Shown here: positions 1-10,600 of the stretch, one piece after another
Layout of the letters: each line of letters begins with the position of its first letter
Numbering within the stretch: the stretch's first letter is position 1
NCBI GenBank assembly: GCA_016744775.1
Contig: JADGDS010000002.1
Span: forward strand, 372,001 to 436,000
DNA: 64,000 bases
From: Candidatus Marithrix sp.
Lineage (GTDB): Bacteria; Pseudomonadota; Gammaproteobacteria; Beggiatoales; Beggiatoaceae
Reading direction: 5' to 3'
Position numbers and translations under genes: made by a program
The notes under the pieces: model-generated
The model's input: only the letters and a program-made list of their open reading frames with translations
Database searches by the model: none
What the model was told of the DNA's origin: nothing

Positions 1-1193
1 CTGTTGTTGATCCTGTTGTTGATCCTGTTGTTGATCCTATTATTGATGAGCCACTAACTGGTACCATTAAAAATGAAGGAATATTGGAAAATATTGCTTT
101 ATCAATAGATACTGTGATAGAAGGTGGTATTCTACAAGGTAAAATTGTTGGACCAGCTAATGGATTTGCTAATTTAGATAATTTAAAAATTGCTGCTAAT
201 AGCATAGTCAGTAATGTCATTATTGGTAAAGATGTTACTTTTGGTGCAGGTGTCAGTCTAAAAGATGTTATCTTTGCTGAGGGTGTAACTATACCTCTTG
301 ATATTAAATTAGGTACTGGGGTGAAATTTACCGCAGCAAATGATATACCAGTAGGTTTTGACATAACTACAACTCTACCCAGCTTTAAAGCTCAAGTAGC
401 AGAAGTAGAACAACCAGCAGCAATTGATTTATCTGCTGATCCAGTTGTAAATGGTAAAGGTTTATTACAAAAAATTAATGAACAACCTGATTTTGCAGGT
501 AATGATTTAGCAATGGATCAAAGTAATAAAACTGGTAATCTACAACTTGAAATTGAAGGTTTAATTTTTGAAGTTACTCCAGTTAAAGTAAAAGGTGCTT
601 CTAAAGCAGGTGGTACTGAATCAGTACGATTAGGCTTTGGAAATACAGTTATCTTTACAACTAAAGATGGTCTCGAAATTGAAGCTTATCCAGTGGTGCA
701 AAGCATAACAACGCTAAAAGCCCTATTAGCTGCACTTAACATCACAAAATTCACTATCACAGAAGAAGGTAATCTGAAAGTACCAACTCTTGATGATAGA
801 CTTTGGATTAGCGGCAGAGCGACATTATCAAGTGAACCAGCCAATGTTGAAGAAGTAACTGGCTTCAAATTTAAAGGCGATTTAGTAGTATTAGTCTTTG
901 AAAATAGCAATGGCGAAAAACGTCAACAAGTGCTATATCCAGCACCTGCGTCAAATGCCATAATTCAACAAACTGGAGGAGCATCATTAAGCGAAGAAGG
1001 AATTTTATCCTTTAAACTTGGTGAAAAAGCTTATACAGGTAGATTGGATTATGGAATAGAAACAGGAGAAGCAACAGAAGGTTATAAAGTTACCGACATT
1101 GAAGATATCAATGGAGATGGCGCAAAAGACTTTTTGATTACTTATCCTCAAGGTGACAAGCAAAAACTATTTGCTTTACCTCCTACTGAATAG
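1..1193 (+). CDS. C-terminal part of a large repeat-rich surface protein (5' end outside window)
   Basis: The frame is open from base 3, so the gene starts before the window and the internal TTG at 84 is not a real start. The visible part begins with three VVDP units (a 12-bp tandem repeat) and IIDE, a linker. Next comes a short beta-solenoid-like stretch with recurring I/V/L and N/G positions (for example NLKIAANSIVSNVIIGKDV). The C-terminal domain carries the motif YPAPAS and ends with a calcium-site-like DINGDGAKD and QKLFALPP. This C-terminal region is a close paralogue of the end of the protein at 7609-12321. No enzyme motif is visible. It is probably exported or cell-surface, but the signal peptide would lie outside the window. 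Confidence 0.8.
   Translation, partial: VVDPVVDPVVDPIIDEPLTGTIKNEGILENIALSIDTVIEGGILQGKIVGPANGFANLDNLKIAANSIVSNVIIGKDVTFGAGVSLKDVIFAEGVTIPLDIKLGTGVKFTAANDIPVGFDITTTLPSFKAQVAEVEQPAAIDLSADPVVNGKGLLQKINEQPDFAGNDLAMDQSNKTGNLQLEIEGLIFEVTPVKVKGASKAGGTESVRLGFGNTVIFTTKDGLEIEAYPVVQSITTLKALLAALNITKFTITEEGNLKVPTLDDRLWISGRATLSSEPANVEEVTGFKFKGDLVVLVFENSNGEKRQQVLYPAPASNAIIQQTGGASLSEEGILSFKLGEKAYTGRLDYGIETGEATEGYKVTDIEDINGDGAKDFLITYPQGDKQKLFALPPTE
3..38 (+). repeat. 12-bp tandem repeat encoding VVDP
   Basis: Three exact copies of GTTGTTGATCCT in frame, continuing outside the window. They are followed by a degenerate fourth unit (ATTATTGATGAG). They encode a VVDP linker upstream of the beta-solenoid segment and may vary in copy number by slippage. 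Confidence 0.75.
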
Positions 1194-1206
1194 TAGCTAG
1201 CTATAT

Positions 1207-1245
1207 AAACCTGACAGGTTTGAAAAAACCTGTCAGGTTTTTTTT
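1207..1245 (+). terminator. Rho-independent terminator made of an ACCTGTCAGGT palindrome
   Basis: A perfect 15-bp inverted repeat (1207-1221 and 1226-1240) with a GAAA loop is followed by a T run. It lies just after the stop at 1193 and before the convergent gene ending at 1244. The same ACCTGTCAGGT palindrome recurs at 61472-61504, so the hairpin may come from a dispersed element. Confidence 0.85.
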
Positions 1246-4200
1246 ATTGTTTATATTTTTCAGTTATTTCAAATAAAATAATTCGATCTAACCAAACCTG
1301 CCCATCGAAAAAGTCATCTATTGCTTTCTGCATTTCTGTATCATCAATTATACCATCTGGACCAGCGTAAATACTTATAATATCAGTTTTTTTCGCGATC
1401 TCTACTTCAATATTAGCTAAATTACCAGCACTATCTAAAATGCTTATTGTGTCATGCCCTTCATAATTTAGAGGAGCGGTATAACTTGTTTTTATTATAT
1501 TTTTTTCTTCTAATTTCAGTTGATTATCTGCTATTTTACCTAAATTAGCTGTTATGGTATAACTACCAGTACCACCACCTATTGAAATAGGCTGTGTTTC
1601 ATTACGATTAATATATAAAGTTTTAGGTGAAGCAAATAATCTGGTGGAATAGACATTGATTTGAGCTTGTGCAGTTTTGCCACTATTGTCTTGTACTTTT
1701 ACTTGATAACTACCTCTTACTTTTGGAGCAGTATAAGTAATGTTATCATCTTTTTTTACATAATCACCAGAATCAACTATCCAGTTATAAGGCGCAGCAC
1801 CTCCAATACTAGTTAAACTAGTACTATCTTCTGGATAAACATGTCGCATTGATGGGGTTATTACAAAGCCACCGGCAGAAACTTCTAAAACTGCTGTTGC
1901 TTTATCACCTTTATAATCAAATACATGAATAAATGCTGGTCCAAAATTATCCGGGGCTGTCCATGTTACAGTTTTGCCTTTAGTGTTATTTAATTTACCT
2001 TTACTAGCAACCCAACGCTTATTACCAAAACCACCACTAGCATGTAAAGTTAATTTATCTTCAGCATCTAAACGACCAGATTTAGGTGTTATTAATAAAT
2101 CTAAAGCAACTGTAATTTCAGCACTGACTTGATTTTCTTGAGCGTCAATTATGCTTAATGTATGAGTACCTGCTACTTTAGGGGCTGTATAATTAATTAG
2201 TCCATTTTCTAAATTGGCTTTGCCTGCACTTACATTTAAGCTGTAAGGTGGAATACCACCTAAAACACGTAATTTAGTTGTTTCTTCAGGTTTCAGAAAT
2301 AATTGTTGTTGACTTAATAATAATTTTTCACCAACAGAAACTAAAACTTCTTTATTATTACCTAAACCATCAATTACCGTAACAGTATATAACCCAGTTT
2401 TTGCAGGCGCGTTATAATTAACAGTATCGCCATCTTGCCTATCCAACTTACCTTGGTTCATATTCCAAGTATAATTACCATCACCTCCATAAGCTCTCAG
2501 ACTAACTGCTTCATTGCTAGTAATTACAACTTTTTCTGGTGTGACGCTTAAAGGAGATACTATATTAATAGTGGCTTCAGCTTGATTCTGTGCATTATCA
2601 ATAACATTCAATACAGCAGTGCCGCTAACTTTAGATTGAAATATATAACTATTTTTAGAACGTTGTTGCAAATCACCTCTATTTGTTTGAATTTGATAAG
2701 GCGGTTTTCCACCGGTTATTTTAAATCCTATAGTTTCATTAACAACTACTGATGCGCGATGTGGTGTAATTTCTAATTTAGGATTAGAACGTACTATGAT
2801 TGGAATAGATAAGCTTTGATTTTCAACAGTAATTTTTAAGGAACTAACTCCTTTATTAATACCAGTAATCCTATATTTATCAATAGAAGCAATATTAGGA
2901 TCATCAATAGTTAAACTAGCATCATTAATAATAGTCTTAACGCCGCTTTGATTGACTAAATAAATATTTATGGTTTTAGATGAAGCTTGTTCTAAAGATA
3001 ATATATTTGGTTCTACTTGTAAAATACTAGTTTGAGCTTGTACTTGAATAGTGCTTTCAGCGGTAAAATATTGATATTTTGCAATGATTTTAGTAGTGCC
3101 AATTGCTTTTGCAAAAATTTGACCGTTGTTAGGATTAATTTCTATAATATCTGGATTTTCAATAGAAAAATCGACATTAGTAATTAAATTTTGAGATTTA
3201 TTATCAGTTTGATAGCCTTTAACAGAGATTGTTTGTTTATCTCCCACGAATAAATTCAAATGATTGGGTAGGATGCGAATAAATGTTATTGCTTTTTCTG
3301 CTGAATCAGAATTTACTAATGCCCAAGTAAAGACAGTTCCATCAGTTAGCCAAATATAAAAACTGCCTGCTTTTTCAGGTACTGTATATATAGCGGTTTT
3401 ATCATCATCACTAAGCTTAATATTACCACGTGTTGTTGCCCAAAAGAAATTACCAGAACCACCACTAGCAGTAAATCTTATGTCTTGTTTAGCGACAGCC
3501 TGAACACTAGTAGGCTTAATTTTTAAATCACTAAATTTTTCAAATATCGCGCTGATGTCTATTTTTGGTTGTTTTAAAACCAAGGAAAGTGGATTTTGTT
3601 TACCAGATATATCTCCATTCCAAACTAAAAAATGATAATTTTCATCTGGAATTGGAGTTAATGTGATTTTATCATCGCAGCGATATTCTGCTTGTTGAGG
3701 TTGAATGTCTATTTGCCCATTTTCCGCAGTTGTATTTAATATGACAGTTTTGGTTTTAAAATGCGCAATGGTTTCTTTATCGCTATCCAGAGTTAAATTA
3801 CATTCTTTAGTTTTACTATCTTTACAAGCACCTTCCCAATGAGAAAATTCATAACATTCTGATTTAGGAGTAGCGATTAGATTAACTTTTCCTTCAATTT
3901 TGATCTCGCCACTATTTTTAGGTGATACACTAGTTTTTAACTCAAAAGCACGAATTTGAACTTTAGTTTCTTCAGTGGCAGTATCTATTTCTTTACCATC
4001 AGCACTGACTGTGACTTTATTGGTTAAACTATTCTTGGCTTTCAATGAAACCTTAACTTTAATAATAATTTCTGGTGTAGTTTCTCCAGCTTTTAAAGAC
4101 TGAATATCACATATAACTTTATTGCCTTTTTCAGAGCAGCCAGTAGCACTTATAAATTCAACATCCTTTGGTAAAGTATCTTCAACTTTTATAACATTAG

Positions 4201-5143
4201 CATCTTCTTTACCTATATTTTCTATACTTAATGTATAAGTCAATTCCTTACCTTGTTCAATAGGATCTGGGCTATCAGTCTGAGTAATTTTGAGATTTAC
4301 TTCTGCCTTTGTAGCAATTTTAGTTTCTTCAGTGCTAGTATTATCAGAATCATCCGTTTCTTTCTCGCTAGCAGTTACTGTTGCAATATTAGTTAAAGTA
4401 TTTTTAGCTTTTGATGAAACCTTAACTTTAATAACAATGTCTGATGCAGTTTCTCCAGCTTTTAAAGATTGAATATCACATACAACTTTATTGTCTTTTT
4501 CAGAGCAGCCAGTAGCACTTATAAATTCAACATCCTTTGGTAAAGTATCTTCAACTTTTATAACATTAGCATCTTCTTTACCTATATTTTCTATACTTAA
4601 TGTATAAGTCAATTCCTTACCTTGTTCAATAGGATCAGGGCTATCAGTTTGAGTAATTTTAAGATTTACTTCTGCCTCGGTAGCAATTTTAGTTTCTTCA
4701 GTGCTGGTATTATCAGAACTATCTGTTTCTTTACCAGTAGAACTTACAGTTGCAGTATTAGTTAAGGTATCCTTGGCATTTGATGGAGCCTTAACTTTAA
4801 TAACAATGTCTGATGTAATATCTCCGGGTTTTAAAAAGCCTTTTTGAAAATCACATTTAATTTTAGCCGTCTGATTTTTACATTTCCAATCAGTGCCATC
4901 AGCACTTATAAATTCAACTCCTGCTGGTAATGTCTCTTCAACTAGTATAAAACCTGCATTATTATCTCCTATATTTTCTATAGTTAATGTATAAGTAAGT
5001 TCATTATCTGGTTTAATAGGATCTGGGCTATCTGTTTGTGTAATTTTGATATTTACATCTGCTTTTAGATCCACATCATCAGCAGCCTTAATAAACGCGC
5101 TTTGTAGTAAAAACACTACTAATATTAAATATTTTGCCATCAT
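1244..5143 (-). CDS. Giant secreted protein: DUF11 repeats, InlB-type repeats, Ig-like repeats, EF-hand-like tail
   Basis: 1299 aa. It has a signal peptide (MMAKYLILVVFLLQSAFIKA). Three DUF11-type repeats follow at about residues 25-400 (pattern DSPDP, LTYTL, IENIG, VEDTLP). Then come two divergent InlB B-repeat-like modules (about 400-545, with FSHWEGAC and AHFK) and some eight Ig/Big_2-like repeats of about 85 aa with ASGGxGxYxW and YTAP motifs. The C-terminus has a calcium-site-like stretch (AGPDGIIDDTEMQKAI). It overlaps the upstream gene by ATGA (5140-5143). An AGGAGAG Shine-Dalgarno lies just upstream of the start, and a second ATG at 5140 is also possible. DUF11 and InlB repeats are typical of extracellular adhesins; the ligand is unknown. 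Confidence 0.85.
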   Translation of the reverse strand: MMAKYLILVVFLLQSAFIKAADDVDLKADVNIKITQTDSPDPIKPDNELTYTLTIENIGDNNAGFILVEETLPAGVEFISADGTDWKCKNQTAKIKCDFQKGFLKPGDITSDIVIKVKAPSNAKDTLTNTATVSSTGKETDSSDNTSTEETKIATEAEVNLKITQTDSPDPIEQGKELTYTLSIENIGKEDANVIKVEDTLPKDVEFISATGCSEKDNKVVCDIQSLKAGETASDIVIKVKVSSKAKNTLTNIATVTASEKETDDSDNTSTEETKIATKAEVNLKITQTDSPDPIEQGKELTYTLSIENIGKEDANVIKVEDTLPKDVEFISATGCSEKGNKVICDIQSLKAGETTPEIIIKVKVSLKAKNSLTNKVTVSADGKEIDTATEETKVQIRAFELKTSVSPKNSGEIKIEGKVNLIATPKSECYEFSHWEGACKDSKTKECNLTLDSDKETIAHFKTKTVILNTTAENGQIDIQPQQAEYRCDDKITLTPIPDENYHFLVWNGDISGKQNPLSLVLKQPKIDISAIFEKFSDLKIKPTSVQAVAKQDIRFTASGGSGNFFWATTRGNIKLSDDDKTAIYTVPEKAGSFYIWLTDGTVFTWALVNSDSAEKAITFIRILPNHLNLFVGDKQTISVKGYQTDNKSQNLITNVDFSIENPDIIEINPNNGQIFAKAIGTTKIIAKYQYFTAESTIQVQAQTSILQVEPNILSLEQASSKTINIYLVNQSGVKTIINDASLTIDDPNIASIDKYRITGINKGVSSLKITVENQSLSIPIIVRSNPKLEITPHRASVVVNETIGFKITGGKPPYQIQTNRGDLQQRSKNSYIFQSKVSGTAVLNVIDNAQNQAEATINIVSPLSVTPEKVVITSNEAVSLRAYGGDGNYTWNMNQGKLDRQDGDTVNYNAPAKTGLYTVTVIDGLGNNKEVLVSVGEKLLLSQQQLFLKPEETTKLRVLGGIPPYSLNVSAGKANLENGLINYTAPKVAGTHTLSIIDAQENQVSAEITVALDLLITPKSGRLDAEDKLTLHASGGFGNKRWVASKGKLNNTKGKTVTWTAPDNFGPAFIHVFDYKGDKATAVLEVSAGGFVITPSMRHVYPEDSTSLTSIGGAAPYNWIVDSGDYVKKDDNITYTAPKVRGSYQVKVQDNSGKTAQAQINVYSTRLFASPKTLYINRNETQPISIGGGTGSYTITANLGKIADNQLKLEEKNIIKTSYTAPLNYEGHDTISILDSAGNLANIEVEIAKKTDIISIYAGPDGIIDDTEMQKAIDDFFDGQVWLDRIILFEITEKYKQ
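4079..4680 (-). repeat. Near-identical 369-bp coding repeat (DUF11 units 2 and 3)
   Basis: The stretch from 4079 to about 4300 recurs at 4448 to about 4669 with only a handful of substitutions, an offset of 369 bp (123 codons). The first DUF11 unit, near 4700-5050, is much more diverged. This indicates a recent in-frame duplication or gene conversion inside the adhesin gene. Confidence 0.85.
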
Positions 5144-7443
5144 TTATTCTCTCCTAAAAACATTTCTGTAATGACGAATAATTCTGTACGACTAATCCAG
5201 CCTTGTCGTTGGAAAAAGTCATTTAAAGCTTTATTCATTTCATTATCATCTAATTTGCAATCACTACCCGCATATATGCAAGGAATACTAGTTTGATTGC
5301 TAATAAATACACGTAAGTTTTTAACGGTGCCAGTGGCATCTTCAAGTCGAATTATATCTTCAGTTTTTGAACTGGGAGCTGTATAATTTACTATTTTACC
5401 TTCAGTATTAGAGAGTTTTCCAAATTTAGCACTCCAAGTATAATCAGCTACTCCTAATAAAGCTTGTAAATCAGCTTGTTTACCCGCTGCCAAAATTAAA
5501 GATTCTGGAGTAAATTGAAGTTCACCTTGATAAACAACCACACGACTTTCTGTGGTTTCTCCACTATTATCTTTAACCACAACTGTGTAATTACCTGCTA
5601 CTTTTGGAGCAGTGAAAGTAACACGTTCACCTTCATTTTTAGATAAATCACCTTCACCTTTAACTGACCAACTATAAGGTGGTGTGCCACCTAAAGCACG
5701 TAGTTTGACTTTTTTGCCGGGTAAAATATAACTTTCACCGGGAGAGGAATAAAAACCGTTTATGCTTACTAAAACTTCAACTTGTTCTACTGTACCAGCT
5801 TGATCAGAAATAGTAATAATATCGCGCCCTGCTGTGTTAGCCGCTTGATAAGCAGTTTCTGAGACATCGCCAGTTTTTGCAGTAACTTTATATTTGCCGT
5901 AACCGCCGCTAATATTTAATGTTGCTTTTTGCCCTAGCTTTAGAAATAATTCATGGGGTGTTACTAGCAATTTAGATTGAACAGTGACTTTAATTTCAGT
6001 ATTACGCGCTTCACTATCTGTGATGTTAATACTATAATTACCATCTACTGATGGTGCTTGATAATAATAAATATCATTTTCTTGTTGATATGTACCAGCA
6101 GTTGTTGAAATTTTATAGGGGGCTTTTCCACCTATAATATAAAAGCGTTTTTCTTCATTAGGATTGAGAATAAATTCATTAGGTGTAGCAATTAATTTAT
6201 TACCAACATTAATAATTGCCCTTTTAACTTGCCCTGTTTGATCAGATACATTAATTTCATAAATTCCAGTTGCCTCTGGTGCAGTATAAGTAGAATTATC
6301 AAGTTGACCACTTGAAATTTGCCATCTATATGGCGCAATACCACCACTAACATTAAATTCTGCTTGACTATTAGCTAATAAATTCACTGCTTGTGGTGAT
6401 AAAGTTAAGCCTTTAGTAATTGTCACACTTAAAGAAATTTCTGTTGCTGCTTGGTCAATTACATTGATAATATCATTACCTGTACTTCGTGCTGCATGAT
6501 AATGCCAATTTTCACCATTACCAGTAATTCTACCAGTTTCAGCAGTAACAATATAAGGTGGTGAACCGCCACTAATATTAAAGGCTTTAGATGTTCCGAT
6601 GCCTAGGTTAAATTGTATTGGAAAAGCTTCTAAGGCTAAAGCTGAACTAATAAAAACTGGCACACTGGCATGTAAATTATCACACACACATTCAATAATA
6701 GAATATCCTTGACTAAGGGCTTCTATCGAAGCTTTATTTATTTTAAGCAACTTGTTATTAGATGTAAAATTACAAGCGGCAGAATCTTGTGCTTTTAATT
6801 CACCAGTTTTTAGTATTTTAAATATTTTCAGTTGTTGTTTATTATTGGTATTGATATAGAGAGGAGATGGTTGTACTGCCAAACCAACGCTTTGTGTATC
6901 CTTAACTTCTACTTCTATTTGTGCAGTTTTATCTTCTAGGGTAGCAGAAATTGTAGCTTTACCGACAAGATGCCCAGTAATAACACCATTATTAACTTCA
7001 ACTATTGAGGCATCGCTACTTTTCCAAACAGCGGCTTGAGTATAATCGCGTTGACTCTGATCAGATAACCATGCTTGCAATAATAAACTTTGTTTAGCAC
7101 CAAGGGCTAAAATTTGATTGCCGCCTAAAATTTCTATTGCCAAAACAACATTTTTATAAACTTCAATTTCTGCGACAGCTACACTATTACTATCTGCAAC
7201 AGCAATACTATAAGTTCCGGCTTCTTGTGGAGCAGTATATTCAGCACTAGTGCCTAGAATATTGAGCTTACCATTTGCAGATAACCAATGTAATTTTTCA
7301 GTACTTCCAGTAGCGGAAAAGATTTGAGTCGTTCCCGGTTTTAGAGAAATAGATTGAGGATTTATAGCAAGGCTATTTGCCGCTAATGGGTAACAAGTTA
7401 TTAAATTAATAATAAAAAATTTTATTTTATTAGATATATTCAT
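5140..7443 (-). CDS. Large secreted Ig-like repeat protein with EF-hand-like C-terminus
   Basis: 767 aa from the ATG at 7443; the TTG two codons upstream is unlikely to be the start. A hydrophobic N-terminus (NKIKFFIINLITCYPLAANSLA) looks like a signal peptide. The rest is a string of roughly eight Ig/Big-type repeats of about 85 aa with the consensus GGxxPYxxxxxxG, YxAPxxxGxYxIxVxD. The tail, with DCKLDDNEMNKAL, matches the tail of the downstream 1299-aa protein. The two genes overlap by ATGA and form an operon, so they probably work together at the cell surface. No catalytic or sortase/PEP-CTERM signal is seen. Function is otherwise unknown. Confidence 0.82.
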   Translation of the reverse strand: MNISNKIKFFIINLITCYPLAANSLAINPQSISLKPGTTQIFSATGSTEKLHWLSANGKLNILGTSAEYTAPQEAGTYSIAVADSNSVAVAEIEVYKNVVLAIEILGGNQILALGAKQSLLLQAWLSDQSQRDYTQAAVWKSSDASIVEVNNGVITGHLVGKATISATLEDKTAQIEVEVKDTQSVGLAVQPSPLYINTNNKQQLKIFKILKTGELKAQDSAACNFTSNNKLLKINKASIEALSQGYSIIECVCDNLHASVPVFISSALALEAFPIQFNLGIGTSKAFNISGGSPPYIVTAETGRITGNGENWHYHAARSTGNDIINVIDQAATEISLSVTITKGLTLSPQAVNLLANSQAEFNVSGGIAPYRWQISSGQLDNSTYTAPEATGIYEINVSDQTGQVKRAIINVGNKLIATPNEFILNPNEEKRFYIIGGKAPYKISTTAGTYQQENDIYYYQAPSVDGNYSINITDSEARNTEIKVTVQSKLLVTPHELFLKLGQKATLNISGGYGKYKVTAKTGDVSETAYQAANTAGRDIITISDQAGTVEQVEVLVSINGFYSSPGESYILPGKKVKLRALGGTPPYSWSVKGEGDLSKNEGERVTFTAPKVAGNYTVVVKDNSGETTESRVVVYQGELQFTPESLILAAGKQADLQALLGVADYTWSAKFGKLSNTEGKIVNYTAPSSKTEDIIRLEDATGTVKNLRVFISNQTSIPCIYAGSDCKLDDNEMNKALNDFFQRQGWISRTELFVITEMFLGENK

Positions 7444-7464
7444 AATCAATGTTTAGGATAAAAT

Positions 7465-7556
7465 ATATTGTATGTATATATATATGTATATATACATACA
7501 ATATGTATATATTACTTTAAAAAAATACCAGTAGTGATATTATATATATATATCAC
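7465..7556. promoter_or_regulatory. AT-rich palindromes in a divergent promoter region
   Basis: This gap separates the divergent starts at 7443 (minus) and 7609 (plus). It holds a perfect 16-bp inverted repeat, ATATTGTATGTATATA at 7465-7480 with its complement at 7489-7504 around an 8-nt spacer. A second palindrome, GTGATAT and ATATCAC, lies at 7534-7540 and 7550-7556 around a TA run. The position suggests operators for a shared regulator or cruciform-forming DNA; this is inferred from position only. Confidence 0.45.
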
Positions 7557-7608
7557 GAATTAATTCTGTGATTAATTGCTATTTTTAATATAGAGAGTAT
7601 TTAAAACT

Positions 7609-10600
7609 ATGAAACCTAACCAATTCAAAATAACAGCACCACCGATTTTTAGGTGGTTGCTATTTGCTTTAATATTCCTGTCACAAGTGCCTGTTTATGC
7701 TGCGGCACCCACTTTTACAGCTACTTATCCTAAAATAGATCCTGCTGATACCAAACATAATTCCTTAGAGTTAAAAGTTCAAACCAATGAAACTGGTAAG
7801 GCTTATTATGTAGTATTAGCAGACGGTGCAACCGCACCTAGTGATGTTCAAGTCAAAGCTGGGCAAGATGATCAAGGTAATGCTGTTGACGCTGATAAAA
7901 AAGGTGTTTTAACTTTAACTGCTGATACTGAAGCTAGTAGTTATGTTATAGGTTTAACAGCAAATACAGCTTATGATATTTATGTAGTAGCTGAAGATTC
8001 TGCTGCAAATCTAAATAATTCATTTGTAGGGGATGTTACCACAGCGGCAGCACCGACTGATGTCACTCCACCAGTATTTGATGATCTGGGTAATCCTATT
8101 ACTGCTGGAGAAACTACAATTGAGTTTACAGTGAAAACTGATGAAGCTGGTACAGCGCATTATGTAGTTTTAGATGATAATGCCACAGTACCAACAGATG
8201 CACAAATTAAGAATGGACAAGATGATACTAGCACTGATGTAGATGCTAATAAAAAAAGAGATTTAACATTAACTGCTAATACAGGAAGTATTGCTTCTAT
8301 AACTGGTTTAATAGCAAATACTGCTTATGATATTTACGTTATAGCAGAAGATGCTGAAGGTAATGTAGCAACAGGTAAAATTGATGTTTTGACATTAGCT
8401 GATACCACAGCACCAGAATTTGCAACTGATTATCCTAAAGTTGAAAGTATTACAGAAACATCAGCAGATTTAAAAGTTCAATCTAATGAAGCTGGTAAAG
8501 CTTATTATGTAAATTTAGCCGCTGGTGCAGCTGCTCCAACAGATGTTAAAACAGATGGAGTTGAAGTTACATTCACAGCCGATACTGAAGTTAGTGATAC
8601 TATTTCTAGTTTAACAGCAGGAACTACTTATGATCTTTACATAATGATAGAAGATGACGCTGGTAATGTTACAACAACCGCAGCATCATATCCGTTAAAC
8701 TTCACAACAACTGCTGGACCTGATGGTACTGGAGATATTACAGGTGATTACGATAATGCAGGTAAAACAATTACTGCTGGTACTGACAGTATTACTGGAA
8801 CTACAACCATAACTGGTGGTACATTAAGTGGCACTTTTGATTTTACTACTAGTGGTTTAGATGTAACTCTAAATAATGTTGTATTAGCGGCTAGTGCCTC
8901 AATAAATGGTGGTAGGCTAGAAGGCACAATCACAGGTGATGCCACCAATCCGGCTACATTGACAAATGTAACAATTGCTGCTAATGCAGAATTAACTAAT
9001 GTCATTATTGGTGATGGTGTAACTTTTGAACCCGGTGTTATTCTGGAAAATGTACAATTCACTGGTGCAAATATCAGTTTATCTGATGTTACATTAAAGG
9101 GAACTATAACAATAGTTCAGACTTCTATCACTGTGTTTACAAATGTAGAATTTGGAATTGGTTTCACAGCATTAAGTGGTGGTACCTTATCTGGTATAAT
9201 TAGAACAGCAACTGGTTTCTCAGGTTCTGCTTCATTGACAGGTTTAATTCTGCTAGATGTGACAGAATTTACAACCGTCGATATATCTATAACTGATGTT
9301 ACATTCCAAGGAAGTTTTACAACAACTTCTACTACAGTTGTGTTTACAAATGTAATATTCGGGTTAAATTTCACAGCATTCAGTGGTGGTACTTTATCTG
9401 GTACAATTGCAACAGCAACTGGATTCTCAGGTTCTGCTTCATTGACAGGTTTAACTCTGCTAAATGTGGCAAGTTTTACAATAGTCAATGTTTTTGTAAC
9501 TAATGTTACCTTGCAAGGTACTTTTACAACAACTTCTACAGTTACGCTAACTAATGTAACATTAGGAGCTAATGTTGTAGTAACTGGTACTGGGGTTAGT
9601 TTGGCAGGCACAATTCAGCCTATTACACCAACTACTGTTGTCAATTTGACAAATTTGAATATTGCCGCTAATAGTATTGTATTAAAAGGTGTAAATCTTG
9701 ATTCTAGTGTAACTCAAGGTGCTGGAGTGCAGACTATCACACAAACATTAACGATTATTACAGGTACTATTACAGGCACTCAAACAAATGTGAGTATTCC
9801 AGCAGGTGCAACTATAACAGGTGGTACATTAGCTGGTGCAATCATAGGTAATGCGCTAAATCCTCCTACATTAAATGTAACTTCAATTTCTGCTGGTGCC
9901 ATATTAAGTAATGTCATTCTTGGTGCTAATGTAGCAACTTTACCTCTTAATATTACTTTAGGTGTAGGAGTTCAATTTACCAGCTTATCAATTCTACCTG
10001 TTGGTTTTAACTTAACTTCAATTCTACCAGTCTTTATACCTCCTCCTATAATAGGCGTAACTTTACCGCCAATAATAAGTTTAAATATTAGTATTATAGT
10101 AGGTGGTCCAACCTTGTTCTCAGCGATAACTCCGGTAAGCACAGTTTCAGTTTTTGGATCTGGTGCAAGAATAAGATTAAGAAAAGGAAGACTAAAAGTT
10201 AATCTTCAGCCAAAACCCAATAAAAGACCGGCTATGTGTGGATTTAGACCATCTCGTGCAGGTTCAGGTGGTGGAAGAAGAAGATCTCTTCGCGCTTCTA
10301 CTGGAAATGAATATGGATTTGGAAATGCATTATATCTTACTGCTGATGGTGTAGAAATTCTAAATCAGCCATCAGTACAAAACTTAGAAAGCTTAAAAGC
10401 TAAGTTAGTAGATGAAATGGGATATTCAAATTTCACAGTCAAAGATAATGGTAATATATCTGTCGAAAAAGATGGTAAAACTATTAACTTCAGACCATCT
10501 ATAACAAGTAATGAAGTGGATGCAAGCACACCGCTTGGATTCAAAGATAATAAATCATTTGAAGATGGTTTAGTAACATTTATCTTTGATGATGTAGATG

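Noticed and set aside
84..1193. A complete gene starting at the TTG at 84
   Set aside because: The frame is open to the window edge and the upstream VVDP repeats continue it; the paralogue at 7609 shows no start there.
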